A stretch of DNA of 64,000 nucleotides from Siphonodentalium dalli. Taxonomy: Eukaryota; Mollusca; Scaphopoda; Gadilida; Siphonodentaliidae. The position numbers and the translations under genes are program-made. Below, piece by piece: positions 1 through 10,070 of this stretch. The stretch lies in NCBI GenBank assembly GCA_032622095.1, contig CP136066.1, forward strand, positions 226,056,961 to 226,120,960. Reading direction: 5' to 3'. Position 1 is the stretch's first letter; every line of letters begins with the position of its first letter. Under the pieces are notes generated by a model. The model searched no databases. It saw nothing but the letters and a program-made list of their open reading frames with translations, and was not told the DNA's origin.

Positions 1-46
1 GTCTGCAATCTGGCAAGTCCAGGAGCTTATACAAGTACTCTAATCA

Positions 47-238
47 CAGTAATGCTCTAAATGATCGACTCCTTAACCACAGCATAATTATGGGTAACTT
101 TGCAGGATTTAGTCGGAAATATGGCTTGTTGCCAATCATCCGACGAATGGCTACAAGCAGCTTAGCCATATTTCTGACTAAATCAGTTACCTATAATTCT
201 GCTATGGTTAAGGAATCAATTATTTAGGGCATTATCTG
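47..238. mobile_element. Palindromic MITE, family 1 (CAGTAATG ends), 192 bp
   Basis: The element begins CAGTAATGCTCTAA and ends in the near reverse complement TTAGGGCATTATCTG, followed by TA. Its two halves pair almost throughout: CTTAACCACAGCATAATTAT on the left matches ATAATTCTGCTATGGTTAAG on the right. Shorter relatives lie near 18.1-18.6 kb and at 31648. Those copies are flanked by TA on both sides, which suggests a Tc1/mariner-type non-autonomous element. This copy has a longer central loop than the others and a degraded left target site (CA). Confidence 0.8.
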
Positions 239-365
239 TACACCCACAGGTATAATGACCGTTGGTGGGCGATCTTGTACGTCCAGGAGCATGTACTTTA
301 ATATATCCTCATGACTGTAGGAAATAGTGGGTATACTGAATTACATGCGTCGATCCTCTATCCAT

Positions 366-1200
366 TCAGAGCAGATATCTCAACGATAGGTTGTTTTATC
401 TTAATAAAATTTGGATATGGATGTTCACAACTATGAGGATATTCAATGGATTGTTCAATTGGTTTGTTCATATTTTCTGTTTTCGAGTTATTCATCTTTT
501 TTATCTGAAAATTTGGATTTTTGTTGTCCTTCCGAACAGATATCTCAACCACAGGTCGTCGGATCTCAATACAATTTGGTATAGATATTCATAGGAGAGT
601 TCAATCGTTTTGTTCGGGTTTTCCTTCTAGAGTTATTTATCTTTGTTTATATGATTATGTCTCAAGAACTTCTATATTATTTGCAAGCCTGAGTTTAGTG
701 TGTATAACCCATAGAGAGCCCCACATAGACTGGAGCAGACGACACTCTGTAGTGCATGCTTCTATCTGTGTGATGCTCCTTGTGGGTTAAACATTAATCA
801 TCAGTGAGGTTTGAGATGGATGTCTTAGATTTCTCACCAAGCCTGAGTTTAGTGTGCCTGTCATTTTTAGATTGAGGTCCCTAGAGGGTGAATTTAGTGA
901 CACTATCCCACACAGCTGGCTAGCATTCACCAAATTCTCCCTTTGGATACCTCATTCTGCATGGCATCATCTGCTATGGGAGACATATACTCAGATTGAA
1001 TTCCCTAAATGGTGAATATTGTTATGTACACCCATTAGGAACCTCAATTATGCAATGTGTAAACTATGAGGACATTTGACAGATGAGTGTTCAATCGATT
1101 TATTGATATTTTCCATTCTAGAGTTATTCATCCCTTTTTATCTGGAAATTTTGATTTGTTTTCCGTCTGCCTGAGTATCTCAGACATGTGTTTGAGATAT
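366..1200. repeat. Three diverged direct repeat units
   Basis: A stretch reading AGATATCTCAAC, then TTCAATSGRTT, then GAGTTATTCATC occurs near 370-505 and 538-640. A related unit lies at about 1075-1195 (GAGTGTTCAATCGATTTATT, then AGAGTTATTCATC). The units are clearly related but strongly diverged. Overlapping open frames of 60-90 codons show no recognisable protein and are treated as chance. Confidence 0.5.
660..1075 (+). repeat. Dispersed repeat, related copy at 4240-4620
   Basis: The segment ATTCTGCATGGCATCATCTG through GGTGAATATTGTTATG matches 4262-4350 (ATTATGCATGGCCTCATATG through GGTGAATATTGTGATG). The adjoining GGGTGAATTTAGTGACACTA block recurs in inverted order near 4510-4600. This suggests two rearranged copies of one mobile element. 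No coding potential is seen. Confidence 0.6.
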
Positions 1201-2152
1201 GACCTCACATAGGTGGTATGCTACATCTGGTATGCGCTGTGCGAAAGCTCAGCTCTTGTAAATGTTCAAGTTTATTGTGCATGCACATTCATCAAGTTCG
1301 TCAAACATTTCCACCCTACTTATTTGGGTATGCATGTAAACACAAAACACGTATTTCCAGCGCTATATATTATTATTATACTTCCATATTTTAATATTGG
1401 AGTATATTGTATTTCTGTTGAGGCCGTTGCCGGTTAATTGGACATACAGAGAAAAATAAATGCACTAGTAACGCGAAATTTCTAGGGAATGTAGACATAA
1501 AAGAGCTACTGGAGATATATGCATCAGAATTTCGGTAGACCGTTTCTTTGCAGAGTTATTGCCCTTTAACGATTCTCCATTTTTATTATTATTTTTTTTT
1601 TCTGACTATATTTGTACCCTTATATCTCAGGAACCGCTAAATGTAGAATGCTGAAAATGTCTGTGTGTACAACTCATACAGGAATCGGCCTTTAAGGCAT
1701 TGAGAAGGATTTCAAATTATTGACCGCGGAGTGGGGAGGGGTGTTCAATGTCGTGAAAACTAAATTCTCTCAGATTTCGACCAAACTTACGCATCAACGT
1801 CTACATTTCACCCCGATAACGATGCCGTAAAAAATTTGTAAATCGGTCGCAAAATTGACAGAGTTACGGGTCCCGGAATAATAAATATATCTCCCAAATG
1901 GAGGAAAATAGCTAATGAAGGAGCTGGAGCGCGGGCGATGGTGACACCAAGCCCGGGAAGGTGGTTGGACCAGACCGGGTGGTGAGACCAGACAGACCGG
2001 TGACGGATGTAAACGTCAGATTTAGCAAATAAAAACAAACAAACAAACAAAACAAGTCCAGCGCTATAATTTATTTTTTGCATATTCCGAATGGGGAGAG
2101 TGATGCGGATCGGACTGTATATACGACCGGGGAAAAAATTAACTATTAATAT
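1201..2152. other. Unassigned AT-rich DNA
   Basis: No gene was recognised. There is a poly-T run near 1586-1600 and an AAAC-type simple repeat at about 2030-2052. A 116-codon minus-strand frame at 1808-2158 has no recognisable motif and is not called. Confidence 0.5.
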
Positions 2153-2725
2153 CGCCAAATCAAACGGGCTAATTAATAAGCAAGGTTAATGCAGGAGCAG
2201 TTACGCCGGTATCATTTAGGTACGACACCAAAGTTTTACCGCACTGCTATACAAGCAACCCGCCCAACAGCGAGGGAACTTCGGGTGGGTTTGGCAAATT
2301 TGAACGAGAATCAAAGGGGGGAAATTGTCAAAAAATCAAACATCGAGATAAAAAAAATTTGATGGGTGGATGTGATAGATAATGTCCAGGAGCAACTTGG
2401 TCGTGTCTATTCAAATCGCGCTAAAGCCGAAGTTTAACTAGTGGCGAGAGTGTATAACGCAAATAGGTATAGTTAAGTGCTGTATCACTAAACTATTTTC
2501 CCCGCCAAATTCAAACGGACTAGTGAAGGAGCAAGTACGCCGATATTATGTACTTAACTTCCCAAAGTTTGACCGCTCTACTAAACACACAACCTGCTCA
2601 ACGGATAGCTCGCGTGCGGGTGGGTTCTAATTGGCAAATTCCACCGAAAACCAAATACTCCAAAAATTTAAACATGGAGATACACATTTTTTGACGAGTG
2701 TATGTGATAGTGAGAATCCATTCGT
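2153..2725 (+). repeat. Direct repeat pair, spacing about 350 bp
   Basis: CGCCAAATCAAACGGGCTA at 2153 and CGCCAAATTCAAACGGACTA near 2503 start two diverged copies. Both continue through AGTTACGCCGGTAT / AGTACGCCGATAT, CCCAAAGTTTGACC-like, CGGGTGGGTT and TGTGATAG blocks. The copies are non-coding. The family is unidentified. Confidence 0.65.
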
Positions 2726-4239
2726 AACTAAGTAATACGATTTTATAAGTTTTAGAGCGAACGGTATACTTGTGGCGGCACTATATAGCATAACACGTAA
2801 TGCATACAAATTAACACAGCCCACCACACACTTCACCTCTTTGCTCCTAAATAACGTTATGATGTCGTGTGCTGGGGTGATGACTTTATGGTCGCCGTCA
2901 AATGGAAAAATATGATGGAAATATTACAAAAACCCTAACAATGACTTAGTTGAAAAGTTACCAAGAGTCTATATATATGTCCACTGCATTTTCCAATTTT
3001 AAACGGTTAGGCTGCCAGTCTTTATTTCGGCTATACAGCTGAACCTCCTGGTGCTAGTTCTGCTTTTATAGTAAATTCAGAAGAAGAAATGCTTGTATAA
3101 ACTGAAGGAAACAGAAACAGCAAACTAAAGGTGAGAATGTATTTCTTCCCAACTGCTTGCTGTCTACAATGATAAACCAAAGCGATTGTTCATTTACGGA
3201 TAAGTAGTCAGCGAATGAGTGAGAGCTACCGACAGACAGACAGAGAGAGAGTGGGAAGGTGGGGACACGGAAACGCGAAAAGAATGTAATGTATAACATG
3301 AGAACCGGAAAACATGATATATGGAAGTATCCAAATTTCCTACATGGAATTTGAAGCTTACTTATTATTAATATTATAGATACATTTAGAGCGCATTATA
3401 CAATAAATTAGTTTCAATGCGCTTACAATACAAACATGGCACACATCCTAAACTAATAGTAAATAGCGAATGATTAAATTATATACAAAGAACCTAACTA
3501 GAAAATACGCAAACTTAACCTAATTCTCAACCACAGTAAAGGCAATATATAAATAAATAAATAACAGTTTTGTATTGCGTAAAATCCACCGAAGTGCTCT
3601 AAAACGATTGACATGTTAAACATAAAATACAATTGCAAATATAAGACATAATTATGGAGATAAACAAAAATGTAGAACTATAAGTGAGACGTTACTAAGA
3701 AATACAAAAGCGCATAAAATTACAAATCGAAAAAATATTTTAAAAGTTATTGGTAAATTGGGGGTGGTAACATGCTAAAAAATGCTAACAGCGAAAAAAG
3801 GTGGTAAAATGGCGAACGGGTAACAAGCTAAAAATAACATGAAAAGGGGGTAAAATGGGGAAAGATCGGGAACGAGTAAAATTGAAACGAAAAAAATTGA
3901 TGAGACTAAGGTGCTTAATTAGTGATCCAAACAGTATAAAAGATAGAATATTATCAACAAAGAGTGTTTGCATTAATATTTTTTTGTTTTGTTTTTGTTT
4001 TTGGTATTTTAAGATATCAAACACATATGTACACGAGTTAGGTTCAGCTATACACAGCTATAGACAACTTTGTTCAGAAATCTTCTGTGTTACCCTGTTA
4101 CCAAAGAGAAGCTTACCAAAATATATATACATATTTTTGGGGTGTGAATGAGTAATGTCAGTTTAAAAGTATGTTATGTGTTTATTTTAATTGTATGTGC
4201 TTGTTTGAATGAATTTACCCTTCAAACCAGCAAAACCTT
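2726..4239. other. Unassigned AT-rich DNA
   Basis: No gene or strong repeat was recognised. The sequence holds A/T-rich runs and a T-rich simple stretch around 3978-4003. Short frames on both strands overlap each other and have low-complexity translations. Confidence 0.5.
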
Positions 4240-4620
4240 ATCTGATTTCCAGATTCACCCACTGGGGACCTCATTATGCATGGCCTCATATGCCACGGGA
4301 GACATTGACTCAGATTGAAGTTCCCAAATGGTGAATATTGTGATGAACACACATTGTGAACCTCGATTATGCAATGGTGTCATCTGCCAATTTGGGGATA
4401 TAGAGAAACTAAACTAAAACAGAAATAGAATGTGAAGAAGTTTCTATAGAAATTTCATGATATAGACACTTTCCAGAGAAGATGAGGCCTAAGCAGAATG
4501 AGGTACCCAGAGGTTGAATTTAGTTATGCTAGCCTGTTATGGGGGATAGTGTCGCTAAAATCACCATCTGAAACCCGATTCTGCACATGACAGGCATACT
4601 AAACTCAGACTTGAAACCAG
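4240..4620. repeat. Second copy of the 660-1075 dispersed repeat
   Basis: It shares TGCATGGC, ACTCAGATTGAA, AATGGTGAATATTGT and TATGCAATG blocks in direct order with 955-1060. It shares the GGTTGAATTTAGT / AGTGTCGCTAAA region in the opposite orientation relative to 840-930. It is a rearranged copy. Confidence 0.6.
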
Positions 4621-4748
4621 CTTTTCAATCAAGAATTAAATCTGAAATTGATTATTACGTCATCTGCAACTTACTTGTCATATACCCCCCTGATATACTT
4701 GGCTGATAATGAAACTTGAACCAAAATGAATATAAATTGAACATAAAA

Positions 4749-4823
4749 TGAATATAACATGATGAGATAATTTGAATATAACATGATGAGATAATTTGAA
4801 TATAACATGATGATATAATTTGC
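4749..4823 (+). repeat. 25 bp tandem repeat, three copies
   Basis: Units start at 4749, 4774 and 4799, each containing GAATATAACATGATGA and ATAATTT. The third unit differs by GATATAA for GAGATAA. Confidence 0.9.
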
Positions 4824-5303
4824 TTGCAGGAAAGGATTTGAGACGATTTATCTGACAATATGTGACCCGCCATATCAAATCCAGTCGGAAGTCGGGATTT
4901 GTTTTACCCTGTGCCAATGCATTCTCTTAAATATGCAAGTCGACCATAGGTCGCCTCGCATATATAAGAGAATGCATTGGCCTAACAATTTTTTATCATG
5001 TTTTTTAAAGAAATGTTTCTTACAATCTTTAGGACATAAAATAAAAAAAACATCCATTACCCTGCAGGGAGCCCCACGTATATATAGCAGCATATAGAAG
5101 AGTGTCGTCTGCTCATGTTTGTCTGGGGCTCTGTGTGGGTGAAATTATAAAATTGTTAAAGAATACAAGAAAAATTATTAAAATTGTAAAAAAAAATGTT
5201 AGACCAATGCATTGGCACATGGTAAAACAATCCCGACTTCAGACGGGATTTGATATGGCGGGTCATGTTTGCTTTCAGGAAAGGATTGGAGACGATTTAT
5301 CTG
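4824..5303. mobile_element. Inverted-repeat element flanked by 34 bp direct repeats
   Basis: Left arm (about 4863-4925) and right arm (about 5203-5266) are inverted copies sharing GACCCGCCATATCAAATCC and a TTTTACC-TGTGCCAATGCAT block. Outside the arms lies a 34 bp direct repeat (GCAGGAAAGGATTTGAGACG at 4827 and TCAGGAAAGGATTGGAGACG at 5275). The interior carries an AATGCATTCTC / GAGAATGCATT hairpin also seen in fragments at 7328 and 15350. Non-coding. Such a long flanking direct repeat is unusual for a simple target duplication. Confidence 0.7.
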
Positions 5304-6336
5304 AGTAGCATCGACACGGGGAAGTTCTATGAACATCTTGGATACGAGTATTGTAAACCAATCATCAGCCTCGGAGTTATAACACGGGGTCAATTAGCTC
5401 TGGTAGGTTTTGACATGAAGATGATCAATGGACTCCAATAATAACAGTATTTATTGATGAATTCCAAAATTATATCAGGTACACACGAATTGAACAGTAT
5501 ATCGGGTGCCGGTGAAATGCAATAAAATCCGGGTGCCGTGAAGAGAGAATAAGAACCGGGTGCCGCAAAGAGTGAAGCCTAAAGATGAATTTCTTAACTT
5601 ACATTTTAGAGGTTTTGATATATATATACAACTTAGTGAAACAAAGGATTTGATTAGCCAAAGAAGTGTGAATGCCTGAAGCATACTAAATAACAGCAGG
5701 ACTTGCAACCTGGACATTTAGAATAATAGGTGTAAAGATTTATGTCAATTGATAAGAATTATATGAAGCTTAATTGGAGAATTAGCAATTAACGTAGCAA
5801 GCCCTGGTTAGGATCATAAAGATAAAGAACACTGGAGGCATGATTGATTGAAAGTAATGAACAGATTGGAGAAGACATGAATATGAAGTAAAGTAAATAA
5901 GAAATAGTTTGAATGGGGGGATATGGCTTGGTGATTGCTACATGTTGTAAGATTCCTGAGCACATGGTAAGTTAGTGTTTTCCAGACAGGCTTATTTACA
6001 CATTATGTTAATGTGTACTCGTACCATAGTATGGTACACATACTGTCGACGTCCGGATTGACCACTCATCATTCATCAGTTTATCTGTCTATCCAGCCGT
6101 GTGTAGACACTTTACACATAATGCGATAACTCAAACATTTTCCCTCCAATCGATATGAGTTTCTCAGCCCAAAATAAAGATCGAGTTCGAATATGGGTTT
6201 GATCCAAGTTTTTTTTTTACAGAGTTATGGCCCTATTTCGAAAAATATTCACTCTTAAAACAAAATTAGGTTGATTTCCTTGCTCAATTTAAGCAAAAAA
6301 ATATATATATAACAAAATATATATATTTTTAAATAA
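5304..6336. other. Unassigned DNA with a short degenerate repeat
   Basis: CGGGTGCCG recurs three times between 5506 and 5566 with AAGAGA spacers. The stretch around 6000-6250 is of ordinary composition. No gene was recognised. Confidence 0.5.
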
Positions 6337-6773
6337 TTAAAGGAACTAACTCCTATCAGACAGTCCCCATATCATCAAGATACAACCACAACAACATGTC
6401 TTCAAGATATGCTTTAGTTATCAGAATCGATTTATTGCAACAAAATAATGCTAAACACTGTCAACTATGGTATTAAATTTCCCAAAACTTGTTATTTATC
6501 AATATTTTTTTCAACAATATATGGCCATATTACGAAATTTGACCGTATTACCACTTGATTTAGAGTTATCTTCATCCGCAATTTTGTCCGAGACCCTCTG
6601 TTTGACCACGTGTTTCTGGGCCACATATTATTACACATCTCGAGAAACAAAAATCTATATCTGATCACTCTGAGCTTTGATGGGTGGGTTCCTCGACTCG
6701 AATCAAATATGTTTACCCCTGAATCGAAAGAAATAGTAATTTAGGAGCGTGTAATCGGATTGAGTATCTTTAA
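6337..6773. mobile_element. TTAA-bounded MITE, family 2
   Basis: TTAA stands at both ends. The left end reads AGGAACTAACTCCTATCAGA and the right end GATTGAGTATCT, which is the reverse complement of the family left end AGRTACTCAATC. The interior has blocks shared with other copies, including ATCATCAAGATACAACCAC, GTCAACTATGGTAT and TTCCTCGACTCGAATCAAAT. A TTAA target is the signature of piggyBac-type transposition, so a piggyBac-like origin is inferred. No transposase is present. Confidence 0.7.
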
Positions 6774-7536
6774 CAACAACAATTTTTTTTTAATTCAGAT
6801 TGAACTCCTTGCTTAAGTGTGTTACATACTGGTACATTTGTTTGGAGCGATATTAAATCCAATTCACCAATTCCATCCAATGCCTTTGTACTACTTTGGC
6901 TAATCATATGGCTATATCGTTTTCTGATGTCTCTTATGCCAATGTGCAGTTAAAGAAAGCTATGGTATCTAAATTAAACAAAAATGTTTCAACAATACCC
7001 ATGCTATTAACAGTAGACTACACAATATCTGCTGCACTGGACAGCTGAGTACGTATTTTACTCTACAGATGGTCTGAGGTCATTATCAATGTTATAGGTT
7101 TAATAGAGATTCCAAGGTTCAGCATAAACAAAAACCAGTGATTAGTTGACAGCTCTGCTACATAATTTATAGTAATTATCAGCAGTGAGGTGGCTTATCT
7201 TTATGACTGTGTTGTTGGTAGAATTTGATAAATTATTCTTAAATTGAATTTTATTAACCCAAGTATTCCATGTCTGGGTCACTATGTCACATTTAATCCA
7301 ATGCTGTGCTGGTGCAGCATTACCTAGCCTGTGCCAATGCATTCATTATATATGCGAGTCTCCCTTTTTGACCCATAAGTTCCAATAATTTGTGTTATTA
7401 TGTACATTTGTCTATACTAGTACACAAGAGTATACACTTTAATTAAAGATCAAAACTCTAATTTATGATTCTGATCATAGTAATTTACTGTTGTCAAGGG
7501 ATCGTGATCGGCCTGTCGTTTTCTTCTTCTTGATAG
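6774..7536. other. Unassigned AT-rich DNA with one element fragment
   Basis: A GTGCCAATGCATTC fragment at about 7331 matches the inverted-repeat element near 4912. Nothing else was recognised. Confidence 0.5.
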
Positions 7537-7900
7537 CAGGTCCCCCTTAGGCTAACTGAACTCCAACTTATAACAGCTAGACAACTGTTAAAGGTACGCA
7601 ATTTGATCAGACGGTCTACATGTCATCAAGATAGAACAACAACATTTATTCTTGATATCAGGTCCCCCTTAGGCTAACTGAACTCCAACTTATAACAGCT
7701 AAACAACTGTTAAAGGTACGCAATCTGATCAGACGGTCCACATATCATCAAGATAGAACAACAACATTTCTTCTTGATATCAGGTCCCCCTTAGGCTAAC
7801 TGAACTCCAACTTATAACATCTGAACAACTGTTAAAGGTACGCAATCTGATCAGACGGTCCCCATATCAAGATAGAACAACAACATTTCTTCAAAATACA
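7537..7900 (+). repeat. 122 bp tandem triplication across a MITE end
   Basis: CAGGTCCCCCTTAGGCTAAC recurs at 7537, 7659 and 7781, a period of 122 bp. Each unit contains the left end of a family 2 MITE (TTAAAGGTACGCAAT, AAGATAGAACAACAAC) plus its outside flank. The triplication therefore joins element and host DNA and happened after insertion. Confidence 0.85.
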
Positions 7901-8036
7901 CTTTAGTTTTCCAAAATCAATATCTGATCACTTTGAGTTGTGATGGGTGTGGTCCTCGACTCAAATCAAATATGTTTTATCCCGAAGCCAAATAATAAGT
8001 AATTTAGGAGCGTTAATTCGGATAATGCATCTTTAA
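7588..8036. mobile_element. TTAA-bounded MITE, family 2, with triplicated left end
   Basis: The left TTAA is followed by AGGTACGCAATTTGATCAGA, and the right end GGATAATGCATC is followed by TTAA. The middle holds the family block TCCTCGACTCAAATCAAAT. The left part is present three times because of the 122 bp tandem repeat. Confidence 0.65.
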
Positions 8037-8210
8037 TTTGATCATCCATTTTGCTGTTTTCTTGCTTAATTGAAACAAGCTGAATAAATCATATGCCAAA
8101 GACATTTAATTTTGATAAGTAGTATTACTATAGGTACTGCTGGATTTGATTGCCGATGCCGATTTTATAACGATTACCCAAATATCGGCTGATTCTGACT
8201 GGTATTCAAG

Positions 8211-8776
8211 TTAAATGTACTCAATCTTATCAGAGGGTCCACATATCATCAAGATACAACCACATTAACATTTCTTCAAAATATGCTTTAGTTATCAGAA
8301 TCGATTAACTGCAACAACATAGTGCCAACCACTGTCAACTATGGTATCAATTTTCCCAAAATGTGTTATTTATCAACATTTTGTTCAACGAAATATAGCC
8401 GTATTATCACTTTGTTATTCACAAAAATTGCTACTTGTTTTTAGAGTAAACCATCTTCATCCACAGTTTTGACCGAGACCGTCTGTTTGACGGTGTGTTT
8501 CTGCGCCACAAATAACTTAACATCTCGAGAAATAACAAACATAAAACATTTAATATCTGATCACTTTGAGCTTTGGTGGGTGGGTTCCTCGACTCGAATC
8601 AAATATTTTTTACCGTCGAAGCCAAATAAATAAAATAATTTGATACCCTAGTTGACAGTGGTTAGAATTATTTTGTTGCAATAAATAAATTCTGATAACT
8701 AAAGCGTATTTTGAAGAAATGTTGTTGTTGTATCTTGATGATATGGGGACCATCTGATCGGATTGAGTACCTTTAA
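8211..8776. mobile_element. TTAA-bounded foldback MITE, family 2, full length
   Basis: It opens TTAA ATGTACTCAATCTTATCAGA and closes TCTGATCGGATTGAGTACCT TTAA, so roughly 30 bp of terminal inverted repeat is visible. The right arm (8640-8776) is an inverted copy of the interior, with TGACAGTGGTTAGAATTATT matching the GCCAACCACTGTCA block. It is the longest copy in the window and a good reference for the family. Confidence 0.8.
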
Positions 8777-8845
8777 CTGAAATAAAGAAATTTGGTTTGG
8801 TTTCTATTTTTATAAATACAAACTGATTATTTATAGATTGAGAAG

Positions 8846-9094
8846 ATGTTTGGTCTCGACCTTGGTGAAACTGACCAGAAAAAAGAGAAAAACTCAACTG
8901 TGCCACAAAAAACACCGACCAGTTGTGCTTCATCATCATCAGTGCCACATCCACCTGCGCCGCCGCCACCTCCACCTGCTCCGCCACCACCTCCACCTCC
9001 ATCCAGATGTGCAGCCCCGGGCAATGAATGCAGTATTGTAAACCGCTTTGACCCCAGTAAGGTGTCGTGGATGAGGAAAAATATATCTTGTTAA
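8846..9094 (+). CDS. Possible proline-rich exon, uncertain
   Basis: An ATG at 8846 opens 82 codons. Charged and polar residues lead into a serine run and then a block of about 20 prolines broken by alanines (residues about 36-53), ending in a Cys-containing tail. An acceptor-like TTTATAG precedes the ATG and a donor-like CCAGTAAGG sits near 9054, so this could be a coding exon of a proline-rich protein. It may equally be a CCACCTGCG-type simple repeat read by chance. The overlapping minus-strand reading is poly-glycine. No family was identified and no neighbouring exon was recognised. Confidence 0.25.
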   Translation: MFGLDLGETDQKKEKNSTVPQKTPTSCASSSSVPHPPAPPPPPPAPPPPPPPSRCAAPGNECSIVNRFDPSKVSWMRKNISC

Positions 9095-9654
9095 AATTTT
9101 ATTTTATTATGGTGATCAGGGGTCTAATTAGATCATGCCATTTAATTTAGGGTCTATCATCTGGAACATCTATATATATAAAACCCAAATAAAGGCTCCA
9201 GAAATGGAGCCTGGTTCAGTTAGTATATATAGTAATACAGTAAAATATCTTGATTGTCGCGATGCATATGTGTATGCATATGTGGGTTGGGGAGAGGTGG
9301 AGGGGGGTATAAAATGCAGTCAAAATGTGCCGCAAGCTCCCTTCGTCATTGAATTGAGTATGTTTCAGTTAGTATGTAGTAATATTTAAAAATAATATGC
9401 TGATTTTCTTTCGTTCAATATGTACATATGCATATGTGGGTTGGGTGTGTACAAATACAGGTTTTTTTAGTGAAATAAAGTGACCGCGGACACTAGAAAG
9501 TAACAAAGAACATTTGTATACCCGCCATTTTGTGACGGGCAACCCCCTACAATATTACACGTTGTAACTGAATATTAAGGGTTAAGATCGAAAATTTGGT
9601 GTTCATACGGTTAGTATGGCGCGGGTTAGAAAATGATGAAGATCTTATTGACTT
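9095..9654. other. Unassigned DNA with a short repeated motif
   Basis: ATATGTGTATGCATATGTGGGTTGG-like sequence near 9266 recurs as TGTACATATGCATATGTGGG near 9421. No gene was recognised. Confidence 0.5.
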
Positions 9655-9765
9655 TTGAGCTCACCTGAGACGAAGTCTCCGGTAGAGCTATAGTCATCAC
9701 TCCTCGTCCGTCGTCCGCCCATAGTCCGTCCGTCTATCGTCCGTCCGTCCGTTCTTAGGAGAGGT
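9655..9765 (+). mobile_element. GAGCTCACCTGAG / GTCCGTC element 5' fragment
   Basis: GAGCTCACCTGAGACGAAGT and following bases form a hairpin (GAGAC / GTCTC). It runs into GAGCTATAGTCATCACTCC and a GTCCGTC-rich run. This layout is typical of interspersed elements widespread in molluscan and other invertebrate genomes. No end or coding part is seen. Confidence 0.55.
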
Positions 9766-10070
9766 ACCTCGTGGGGTTATTTCATGTACTGCCATTTACT
9801 TGTGAGGTTATTTCAGACTGTGGGGTTAACCCCACAAAACTTTATATCTAAAATGGTATAAAACGTCTTTGTGAGGTTACATTTTCATTAATTGAGAACG
9901 AACCCCACAAGGTTTTTCCCATCGGCAAAAATGTCCATCGATCGATTGTCCATCAGTCTCACTTGGACGTTACCGCAAATGTTAAGAAATTCTCGGTAGT
10001 CGTCGGTATAAATCGTGTGTTTCCGGAATTGAGCCAAGTGACACGACGCTTCATGTTCGCCATTTTCCAA
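9766..10070. other. GTGGGGTT palindromes and a consensus splice-donor site
   Basis: GTGGGGTTAACCCCAC is a perfect palindrome near 9820, and related GTGAGGTT / AACCCCAC motifs recur. At 10068-10076 the plus strand reads AAGGTGAGTG, a strong splice-donor match, after an ATG at about 10052 that would encode only six residues. A minus-strand 60-codon frame (9888-10070) and a 34-codon frame starting in ATGGCG at 10063 overlap it. None has a recognised product. Confidence 0.25.

Noticed and set aside
9888-10070. 60-codon minus-strand frame as a first exon
   Set aside because: It starts with TTG and overlaps a better splice-donor signal on the opposite strand. No homologous domain was recognised.
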